Shown here: positions 57,556 to 63,782 of the stretch, piece after piece | How positions within the stretch are numbered: the stretch's first letter is position 1 | How the letters are laid out: every line of letters begins with the position of its first letter | Assembly (NCBI GenBank): GCA_022071955.1 | Contig: JAJVIM010000011.1 | Span: 186,001-250,000, forward strand | Direction of reading: 5' to 3' | Origin: Anaerolineae bacterium | GTDB taxonomy: Bacteria; Chloroflexota; Anaerolineae; 4572-78; J111 | Length of the DNA: 64,000 nt | The notes under the pieces: generated by a model | The model's input: the letters and a program-made list of their open reading frames with translations, nothing else | Told to the model about the DNA's origin: nothing | The model's database searches: none | Translations under genes and position numbers: made by a program

Positions 57556-58307
57556 TGGTTCGCTGGCAACTGGCGGGGCGCGGGCTGGCCGCGGCGATGG
57601 TGCTGGCGGCGCTGCTGGGCTGGGAAACGGCGGTGCGGCTGGCGCAGACGCCGGTCTACCTGCTGCCGCCGCCGTCGCTCATTTTTCAAAAATTGACGGC
57701 CAATCTCGACACGCTGCTGGCGGCGGCGGGCGTAACCATGTTTGAGGCGCTGGCCGGGCTGCTGCTGGGCGCGGCGATTGGGCTGGGGCTGGCGGTGCTG
57801 CTCAATTTTTGGGCCGGGCTGGAAGCCGGGGTGCTGTCGCTGGCGATGCTGGTGAAGGCCACACCGCTCATCGCCATTGCCCCCATTTTGACCATCTGGC
57901 TGGGCTTTGGCCCCGCACCCAAAATTGTGGTCACGGCCCTGCTCACTTTTTTCCCGGTGCTGGTCAACACGCTGAGCGGCTTTCGCGCCGCCGACCGGGC
58001 CGCGCTGGAGCTGTTTGAGTCGCTGGCGGCCAGCCCCGCCGAAATTTTTATCCATTTGCGCTGGCCCGCCGCCCAACCCTATGTTTTTGCCGCGCTCAAA
58101 GTGAGCGGCCCGCTGGCGCTGATCGGCGCGGTGGTGGCCGAGTGGTTGGGCGCATCGAGCGGGCTGGGCCGCGAAATGTGGCTGGCCTACTCAAACCTCA
58201 ATATGCCGGCGCTGTTCGCCGCCGTGTTTGTGCTGGCCGGCTTTAGCACGGCGCTGTACCAGTTGATTTTGGTGCTGGAACAGCGCGTGATTTTTTGGAG
58301 CGAGTAA
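57552..58307 (+). CDS. ABC transporter permease (ThiX/RibX-like)
   Basis: 251 residues, six predicted membrane helices with the binding-protein-dependent transport motif. EISFxxx-type EAA loop: LFESLAASPAEIFIHLRWPAAQPYVFAALKVSGPLALIGAVVAEWLGASSGLG. The start overlaps the ATPase stop by ATGA. It is of the SsuC/ThiX/RibX type and should form the membrane channel with the ATPase and the lipoprotein encoded 290 bp downstream. Confidence 0.9.
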   Translation: MMVRWQLAGRGLAAAMVLAALLGWETAVRLAQTPVYLLPPPSLIFQKLTANLDTLLAAAGVTMFEALAGLLLGAAIGLGLAVLLNFWAGLEAGVLSLAMLVKATPLIAIAPILTIWLGFGPAPKIVVTALLTFFPVLVNTLSGFRAADRAALELFESLAASPAEIFIHLRWPAAQPYVFAALKVSGPLALIGAVVAEWLGASSGLGREMWLAYSNLNMPALFAAVFVLAGFSTALYQLILVLEQRVIFWSE

Positions 58308-58387
58308 GCTGGTTAGTGGTCAGTGCATTCCTCAACAGACCTGAATTGCGCCATTTAAATGGCTAATTAATGCCTGTTTTTTTCATT

Positions 58388-58541
58388 GTTCCCCTCCCCC
58401 TACCCCCCCCCCGCAAGCGGGGAGGGGGAAAAATTAATAAGGTTGTGGTTTTTGCCCGCAAAGCGGACAAAAACCACAACCGATACAGAATCCCCCCTCT
58501 TCTGTGGGAGAGGGGGCAGGGGGGTGAGGGACAACCCATGA
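58388..58541. repeat. Cluster of nested inverted repeats between permease and binding-protein genes
   Basis: Three structures: CCCCTCCCCC...GGGGAGGGGG (about 58391-58438), GGTTGTGGTTTTTG...CAAAAACCACAACC with 14-bp perfect arms (58441-58454, 58468-58481) and a C/G-rich block ending GGGGGGTGAGGGAC. They look like overlapping REP-type repeats. A direct repeat ACTGGTAA (58551-58558 and 58562-58569) follows. The gap 58308-58596 holds no gene. The structures may reduce read-through to the binding-protein gene. Confidence 0.6.
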
Positions 58542-58596
58542 ATTACTGTCACTGGTAAATTACTGGTAACAAATGATCAATCCTTTGGAGGGATTA

Positions 58597-59610
58597 ATGA
58601 AAATTTCGCACTACATTTTTATTTTGTTGCTGATCGCGCTGGCCGGCTGCCAGAGCGCGCCCGCGGCTACCCCGGCCCAGCCCAAATCGCTCACGTTTAT
58701 GGCCGGCTACAAACCGCAGGCCAACCTGCCCTTTGTAGGCGTGTACGTAGCCCAGGAAAAAGGCTTTTTTGCCAATGAAGGGCTAAACGTGACCATTGAA
58801 CATTCCGCCGGCGGCGGCGAGCATTTACAGCTACTTACCGCCGGCAAGGTCGATGTGACCACGCAGGACGCCGCCGTGCTGCTGCAACGCCGGGCCGACC
58901 CCGGCCTGCCGCTGGTGTCGCTGGCGCTGATTGGGCAGCGCGGCCAGCAGGCCTTTGTCGCACTGGCCGATTCCGGCATCAACTCGGTGCCGGATTGGGC
59001 CGGCAAAAAAGTGGGCTACAAAGGCAGCCCGCCGCCCGACCTGCTGGCGCTGCTGGCCGCCGCCGGGGTCGATCCCGCCGACATCGAGCTGATCAATGTC
59101 GGGTTCGACCCGCGCACGCTGACCGAAGGGCTGGTTGACGTGTACCCGGTTTTTAAATCCAACGAGCCAAATCTCATCCGCCAATGGGGGTTTGAGCTGA
59201 ACCAGTGGGACGCCGCCGAATTTGGCGTGCCAACGCTGGGGCTGGCTTATGTTTCCACGCCAGAGATTATCCAGCAGGACCCCGACCGCATGGCCCGTTT
59301 TGTGCGGGCGGCGCTGGCCGGCATCGACTACGCCCGCCAGCACCCGGACGAAGCCGTAGAGATTGTGCTCAAATATGCCGGCGACACCGCCGACCCGGCC
59401 CACATGCGCTACATGCTCGATACCGAGCTGGCCGACGCGGTTTCGCCGGTAACGGCCACCTTTGGGCCGGGCGGGCAAACCGTTGAGCAGTGGCAGGCGC
59501 TGCACGATATGCTGCTGCAATACGGCGCTATCGAAAAGCCCATCGATGTGCGGCAGGCGTTCACCACCGAATTTTTGCCGCCGCCCCCGGCGCAGGCGCA
59601 GGCCAAATAG
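58597..59610 (+). CDS. NMT1/THI5-like substrate-binding lipoprotein (RibY- or ThiY-type)
   Basis: 337 residues from MKISHYIFILLLIALAGCQS, preceded by GGAGG five nt before the ATG. The lipobox LAGC marks the acylated Cys. The body reads FMAGYKPQANLPFVGVYVAQEKGFFANEGLNV, EHLQLLTAGKVDVTTQDAAVLLQRR, LADSGINSVPDWAGKKVGYKG and YPVFKSNEPNL, close to the RibY/THI5 group. Members bind N-formylated pyrimidine precursors of thiamine, or, in Chloroflexota RibXY systems, are predicted to bind riboflavin. I cannot decide between the two from sequence alone, but the neighbouring PNPOx-like regulator favours a flavin. Confidence 0.82.
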   Translation: MKISHYIFILLLIALAGCQSAPAATPAQPKSLTFMAGYKPQANLPFVGVYVAQEKGFFANEGLNVTIEHSAGGGEHLQLLTAGKVDVTTQDAAVLLQRRADPGLPLVSLALIGQRGQQAFVALADSGINSVPDWAGKKVGYKGSPPPDLLALLAAAGVDPADIELINVGFDPRTLTEGLVDVYPVFKSNEPNLIRQWGFELNQWDAAEFGVPTLGLAYVSTPEIIQQDPDRMARFVRAALAGIDYARQHPDEAVEIVLKYAGDTADPAHMRYMLDTELADAVSPVTATFGPGGQTVEQWQALHDMLLQYGAIEKPIDVRQAFTTEFLPPPPAQAQAK

Positions 59611-59635
59611 AGGGCGATTGACCCCATCCCCCCTA

Positions 59636-59657
59636 CCCCCTTCCCCGGGGAAGGGGG
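59636..59657. repeat. CCCCCTTCCCCGGGGAAGGGGG palindrome
   Basis: Perfect 22-bp palindrome 26 bp after the binding-protein stop codon. It may be a terminator without a T-run or a dispersed palindrome. Confidence 0.6.
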
Positions 59658-59666
59658 ATTCTGGCA

Positions 59667-59705
59667 GCGCGAAGGCCGGGCGGCAAAGCCGCCCGGCCTT
59701 CGCGC
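59667..59705. repeat. 39-bp palindrome, second copy of the GGCCGGGCGGC family
   Basis: Perfect 18-bp arms (59667-59684, 59688-59705) around AAA. It shares the GGCCGGGCGGC core and the following GCTAAATnCTTTG tail with 7547-7577. It lies in the 160-bp gap between the binding-protein gene and the SH3/PA14 gene. Confidence 0.75.
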
Positions 59706-59732
59706 TAAATCCTTTGCCCCGTCGTTACTGAT

Positions 59733-59760
59733 TTGTTTGCCCCCCGGCGTGTGGTACAAT
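59733..59760 (+). promoter_or_regulatory. Promoter before the SH3/PA14 lipoprotein gene
   Basis: TTGTTT (59733-59738) and TACAAT (59755-59760), spaced by 16 bp. The ATG at 59771 is 10 nt beyond the -10 box, giving a transcript with a 5' leader of only a few bases. There is no room for a normal ribosome binding site except CCAGG. Confidence 0.55.
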
Positions 59761-59770
59761 TTCTGCCAGG

Positions 59771-61165
59771 ATGAACCAACCATTGGCCAAACACTCAAGT
59801 AAATTGGGGCTGGCAATCGTTGTGCTTCTGGCGGGCTGCGCCCCCACGCCGCCGCCAACCGTTACTCCAACGTCCACCCCGTCGTCGTCAACCAGTACCG
59901 CTACGCCAGCACCACCCACGCTCACACCCACTGCCGCCGCCCTGCAAGCCGTCCCCACCGATACCCCCACGGTCACGGCCACGCCGCAGGTTCGCCGCGC
60001 CGACGCCCTGCCCACACGCACAGTCACGCCAACACCGCTGCCCAGCGACACCCCTGTGCCGGGGCTGGCCTGCGTGGTGAGCGTCGCCAATCTCAACCTG
60101 CGCGAAGGACCGAGCACCGGCCATCGGGTGGTTGTCACTCTGCCATCCGGCTCAAACCTCACCGCCCGCAAACGGGTGGCCGATACCTCGTGGCTGCTGG
60201 TTTCAACCCCGGCTCAAACCATTGGCTGGGTGTACGCGCCGCTGATTGATTGCAGCGGGGTTACCACAACCCTGCCGCTGGCGCTGGGAGTGGTGGCCCT
60301 GGCCCTGGCCCCGGCCACCGCCACCCCGCTGCCGGTCACACCCACGGCGACAGCTTCGCCGCCAGCCGCCGCCGCGCCGCCGCCGGATATTCCCCTCAAC
60401 CGCTGGCGCGGCGAGTATTACGACAACGCCAGCCTGCTCGGCGAGCCGGTGTTTATCCGCGAAGACGCCGACCTGAATTTTAACTGGATACTGGACAGCC
60501 CCGATCCGCGCATTCCGGCCGATAATTTTTCGGTGCGCTGGACCGGCCAGTTCTTTTTTCCCGAAGCCGCCGACTATCGCTTTTTTGCCAACGCCGACGA
60601 CGGCGTGCGGCTGTACGTTGACGGCTGGCGAATCATCGACTCGTGGGAAACCAGTATCCCGGTAGACCGTTTTGGCACATTTGCCGACGTTTCGCCGGGG
60701 TGGCACACTGTCGTCGTTGAGTATTTTGAGTCGGGCGGGTACGCCAGAATCCACGTGTGGGCCGAAACCACAGTCCTCACCAGCAGCACCTGGTCGGGCG
60801 AATATTTTGCCAACCGCGACCTGCAAGACCCGGCAGCTTTTTACCGCGACGCCAACACCATTGATTTTGACTGGGGCAACGGTTCGCCGGACGATAGCAA
60901 ACTCAACCCCGATTTCTTTTCGGTGCGCTGGAAACGCACCCTGCCGATGACCTTTGGCAACTATAAATTTTTTGTTGAAACGAAAAAGGATGACTGGGTG
61001 CGGGTAAAAGTTGATGGCTGGACCGTGATTGAAGATTTTCGGGAAGACGGCGGCCGCATTGAAAGTGATTTTGCCAACATGGGCGGCGGCGACGTGACCA
61101 TTATTGTGGAATATCAGGAGCACGGCGGACGGGCAGGCATTAAATTTTGGTGGGAAAAACAATGA
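59771..61165 (+). CDS. Lipoprotein with SH3 domain and two PA14-like domains
   Basis: 464 residues. Signal ending LLAGC (acylated Cys near residue 22), then a long Thr/Pro/Ser linker (about residues 25-100). A bacterial SH3 domain follows (about 103-160: SVANLNLREGPSTGHRVVVTLPSGSNL to IGWVYAPLIDC). After a second linker come two PA14-like beta domains with NRWRGEYYDNASLLGEPVFIRED...FSVRWTGQFFFPEAADYRFFANADDGVRLYVDGWRIIDSWE and STWSGEYFANRDLQ...FFSVRWKRTLPMTFGNYKFFVETKKDDWVRVKVDGW. SH3 domains bind peptidoglycan and PA14 domains often bind sugars. The protein is probably tethered outside the cell membrane and attached to wall or glycans. It has its own promoter. Confidence 0.85.
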   Translation: MNQPLAKHSSKLGLAIVVLLAGCAPTPPPTVTPTSTPSSSTSTATPAPPTLTPTAAALQAVPTDTPTVTATPQVRRADALPTRTVTPTPLPSDTPVPGLACVVSVANLNLREGPSTGHRVVVTLPSGSNLTARKRVADTSWLLVSTPAQTIGWVYAPLIDCSGVTTTLPLALGVVALALAPATATPLPVTPTATASPPAAAAPPPDIPLNRWRGEYYDNASLLGEPVFIREDADLNFNWILDSPDPRIPADNFSVRWTGQFFFPEAADYRFFANADDGVRLYVDGWRIIDSWETSIPVDRFGTFADVSPGWHTVVVEYFESGGYARIHVWAETTVLTSSTWSGEYFANRDLQDPAAFYRDANTIDFDWGNGSPDDSKLNPDFFSVRWKRTLPMTFGNYKFFVETKKDDWVRVKVDGWTVIEDFREDGGRIESDFANMGGGDVTIIVEYQEHGGRAGIKFWWEKQ

Positions 61166-61169
61166 TAGC

Positions 61170-61209
61170 GCCGCAGGCCGGGGGGATTGGGGGGTGGTTC
61201 CCCCCCAAT
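61170..61209. repeat. Dispersed repeat plus hairpin between convergent genes
   Basis: 61170-61193 is the reverse complement of 24220-24243. Overlapping it, ATTGGGGGG (61186-61194) and CCCCCCAAT form a hairpin, so it may terminate transcription from both sides. The rest of the gap 61166-61287 has no recognisable feature. Confidence 0.6.
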
Positions 61210-61287
61210 TCTACCTTCCCAACTCACTTTGGGCACACCCTTTTTAATTGGCAGTGAAAACCGGTCTTTTTATCGCTCCGGCGAGTC

Positions 61288-62520
61288 CTATTCCGGTGTA
61301 ATCCCCACTACCAGCGCGGGGTCAAAGCCGGGCGGCCATTTGGTTTTATCGTTGTAGCGAGCCGACTTGAGACAGGTGCCGCGCAAATCAGTTTCCTGCA
61401 AATCGGCCATGCCCAGGCTGGCGTTTTGCAAATCTGCGCCCTGCAAATTGGCCCGCTGCAAATTGGCAGATTGAAGATCGGCCTGGGCCAAATCGGCTCC
61501 GGCCAGGTTAGCGTCCTGCAAATCCCCGGCGTAAAAAACACCAAACTCACATTTAGCTTGCTGCAAATTGGCTTCACGCAAGCTGGCCCCCTGCAGATCG
61601 GCTTCGCTCAGGTTGGCGCGTTGCAATTGAGCTTTGTGCAAAATGGCCTTTTGCAGATTGGTTTTTTCCAGGCTGGCCTGCTGTAAATTGGCCTCGACCA
61701 GTTGCGCTTCCAGCAATTGCGCCTCGCCCAGATCGGCTTTGGTCAGGTTGGCGGCAACGAGAACCGCTTTTTTGAAATTGACCTCGGTTAACCGCGCGCC
61801 GGTCAGGTTAGCGCCGCTCAGGTCGGCCTGGGCCAGATTGGTTTCGGTGGATTTATTGCCGCCAAATACTCCGCCAAACAGCGACGCCCCGCCAAGTTTG
61901 CTCAGATCGGCCTGCTCCAGATTGGCCTGCTTTAGCGATGCTCCAGCCATGTTAGCGCCTTGTAACACCGCCCCGGTCAGGTTGAAGCCATCAAAATTCC
62001 CCCCCGACAGGTCGGCGCCGGCCATTTTTACCCGTTGCAACTGGGCCGTGCTGAGGTTGACGCCCCGCAAATCGAGACCGCTCAAATCGGCCTCGCGCAA
62101 ATCGGTGTGGTCCAACTGAATATTGCTGACGGTTGCTTTTTGCAGGTTGGCCTGTTCCAGGTTGGCGCTTTGCAGGCTGGCATCTGTTAAATTTGCTTTT
62201 TCCAGACTGGCCCCCAGCAAGTTGGCCCCGTTCAAATTGGCCCCCAGCAGGTTAGCTCCCTTTAAATCCGCGCCCTGCAACTGGGCGTTTTGCAAATTTA
62301 CGTTTTGCAGGCTGGCGCTTTGCAGGTTGGCCCCCTGCAAATTTACGCCTTCAAGGCTGCACCCCTGCAAATCAGACCCCTGTAGCTTGACGCCCAGCAA
62401 ATCGGCGTCTTTCAGATTTTCGTTGTGCAACACTTTTTTGCTCAGATCGGGCGTTTTCTTTTTTTCACGGGCCGCTTTGATTTCTTCAAAAAGCTCTTGT
62501 TTGGTGATTTCGGTGGCCAT
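61288..62520 (-). CDS. Pentapeptide-repeat protein
   Basis: 410 residues starting MATEITKQELFEEIK, with AAAGGAG 6 nt upstream of the ATG. After about 35 residues of charged leader, nearly all of the rest is A(N/D)LxxA pentapeptide repeats (for example LQGANLQSASLQNVNLQNAQLQGADL). That predicts a long right-handed quadrilateral beta-helix. The repeat is interrupted near residues 210-225 by LGGASLFGGVFGGNKSTETN, which may be a loop between two helix segments. No signal peptide or catalytic motif. Some members mimic DNA and protect gyrase, but most have unknown roles. A heptamer array lies 22 bp before the start. Confidence 0.9.
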   Translation of the reverse strand: MATEITKQELFEEIKAAREKKKTPDLSKKVLHNENLKDADLLGVKLQGSDLQGCSLEGVNLQGANLQSASLQNVNLQNAQLQGADLKGANLLGANLNGANLLGASLEKANLTDASLQSANLEQANLQKATVSNIQLDHTDLREADLSGLDLRGVNLSTAQLQRVKMAGADLSGGNFDGFNLTGAVLQGANMAGASLKQANLEQADLSKLGGASLFGGVFGGNKSTETNLAQADLSGANLTGARLTEVNFKKAVLVAANLTKADLGEAQLLEAQLVEANLQQASLEKTNLQKAILHKAQLQRANLSEADLQGASLREANLQQAKCEFGVFYAGDLQDANLAGADLAQADLQSANLQRANLQGADLQNASLGMADLQETDLRGTCLKSARYNDKTKWPPGFDPALVVGITPE

Positions 62521-62542
62521 CTGATGCTCCTTTAACAATACA

Positions 62543-62612
62543 ATTACGAATTACGAATTACGAATTACGAATTACGAATTACGAATTACGAATTACGAAT
62601 TACGAAATGTGA
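62543..62612. repeat. ATTACGA heptamer array, about nine perfect units plus variants
   Basis: ATTACGA repeated with no errors from 62543 to about 62605, followed by diverging units (ATTATGA, ATGACCA, ATGACGA) to about 62650. It is the longest and cleanest array in the window. It fills the region just upstream of the pentapeptide-repeat gene, where its promoter would be expected. Confidence 0.9.
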
Positions 62613-62670
62613 ATTATGAATGACCAATGACGAATTGTTAATTACTTGCTACCCGTCGCTTACCAAATTT

Positions 62671-62804
62671 GCACCCGTCCCACGGAGAGACTTCGCTCTA
62701 CCGAAAACGGGCAGCCGCAGCGGGATCAAAATTCGCTTGGCCGGTGGCGATACTTACCCACGCGGGTGCGGTTTGGATTGAAAAACAACGGGGAAACTGC
62801 CCCC
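62671..62804 (+). other. Possible structured RNA or alternative-pairing region
   Basis: CGGAGAG-ACTTCG-CTCTACCG can fold as a hairpin (62683-62703), enclosed by CCCGT/ACGGG. GCACCCG (62671-62677) could instead pair with CGGGTGC (62763-62769). A second small hairpin GGGG-AAACTG-CCCC is at 62790-62803. The gap 62613-63011 holds no gene; this is the part with visible secondary structure. It might be a leader or an unrelated repeat; the evidence is weak. Confidence 0.25.
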
Positions 62805-62866
62805 ATCATAGCATATTTCCGTGTTTTTATCCACACCGGCCAGAATGTCTGCCATTTGAGCAGAAT

Positions 62867-62979
62867 ATGCATTGTATGCATACACTGCACACAAAATGCA
62901 TTTTATGCATCTTGTGACAAATGTCACGCATAATATGTGACATTTGTCACTATTTTATCTGCACATTATGCATTATACT
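62867..62979 (+). promoter_or_regulatory. Control region with paired ATGCAT palindromes and two GTGACA-type dyads
   Basis: ATGCAT occurs at 62867, 62876, 62896, 62905 and 62968. The first four form two pairs with a 9-bp step, ATGCATTGTATGCAT and ATGCATTTTATGCAT. Between the fourth and the fifth are GTGACAAATGTCAC (62914-62927) and its exact complement GTGACATTTGTCAC (62937-62950). These fit TGTGA-N6-TCAC sites of the CRP/FNR or Rex kind. A TATACT -10 box at 62974-62979 directly follows the last ATGCAT. No good -35 box is seen, which fits an activated promoter. Confidence 0.7.
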
Positions 62980-63011
62980 CAAGTTAATAATTTCACAAAC
63001 GGGTTGGAACA

Positions 63012-63767
63012 ATGGAAATGCTCACCGCCAAAGATATGCAAAACCTTTTACAGGTAGACCGCTCAACCATCTACCGCATGGCCGAAGCTGGCCGGCTGCC
63101 GGCGATCAAGGTAGGCAAGCAGTGGCGGTTTCCCAAACAGACGATTGACCAGTGGTTACAAACCAATGGTTCCGTCCCGGCCGCGCAGCCCCAACCGGCT
63201 TCCCTGGCCCCCCACACCGACTTTGCCGACCTTTTTCCTTTGGAATGCGTTCAGTTGATCCAGGATAGTTTCGCCGACGCACTGGGGGTGATGATTGTGG
63301 TTACAGACCTCGACGGCCGGCCGGTGACGCAGGTGAGCAATCCGTGCGGCCTGTTTGCCGCCATCAGCGATGTGCCGGCTGCACTGCAAAAATGCCTGGA
63401 AAGCTGGCGGCAACTGGCCAACGACATTAACCTTGAACCGAGATTTTTACCCAGCCACCTGGGGCTGCTGTGCGCCCGGGGGATGATCCGGGTTGGCCCG
63501 GAACTCAAGGGAATGGTTTTTGTGGGCGGTATCGCTCCCAAAAACTGGCCGCCCCCGGCCGAACACATCAAAGTGATGGCCGCTGAATTCGGTGTACCGG
63601 TAGAGCTGTTTGAACCGCACGTTAACGAAGTATTCCACCTGAGCAGCACCGAACAGACCCGCGTGCTAACGTTTGTGCAGCGCATCGCCAACATTGTGGC
63701 CCACATTATCAACGAGCGAAATAGTTTAATGGGTAAACTCGACGCCATTGCGCAGTTAACCCGCTAG
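63012..63767 (+). CDS. Excisionase-type HTH regulator with a PocR sensory domain
   Basis: 251 residues. Residues 1-50 are a HTH_17/MerR-like DNA-binding domain (MLTAKDMQNLLQVDRSTIYRMAEAGRLPAIKVGKQWRFPKQTIDQWL). Residues about 70-240 match the PocR ligand-binding domain, with FPLECVQLIQDSFADALGVMIVVTDLDGRPVTQVSNPCGLF and LLCARGMIRVG. Cys112, Cys128 and Cys154 fall where PocR domains usually have Cys, as does Cys79 nearby; they could bind a metal or a redox signal. The ATG is preceded by GGTTGGAACA. It lies 15 bp before the SQR-like gene, so it probably controls it, perhaps in response to sulfide or redox state (inference). Confidence 0.85.
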   Translation: MEMLTAKDMQNLLQVDRSTIYRMAEAGRLPAIKVGKQWRFPKQTIDQWLQTNGSVPAAQPQPASLAPHTDFADLFPLECVQLIQDSFADALGVMIVVTDLDGRPVTQVSNPCGLFAAISDVPAALQKCLESWRQLANDINLEPRFLPSHLGLLCARGMIRVGPELKGMVFVGGIAPKNWPPPAEHIKVMAAEFGVPVELFEPHVNEVFHLSSTEQTRVLTFVQRIANIVAHIINERNSLMGKLDAIAQLTR

Positions 63768-63782
63768 CAAAGGAGCTTAAAA

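Noticed and set aside
62543-62612. Heptamer array as a CRISPR array or iteron origin
   Set aside because: The units are 7 bp with no spacers, too short for CRISPR repeats. No replication or Cas genes are in the window, and arrays are scattered among unrelated genes.
62646-62933. 95-codon and 82-codon plus-strand open frames with many Cys and His
   Set aside because: They lie in the repeat- and palindrome-rich control region, with no ribosome binding site and no similarity to a known family; the Cys/His content comes from the TGCAT-rich DNA.
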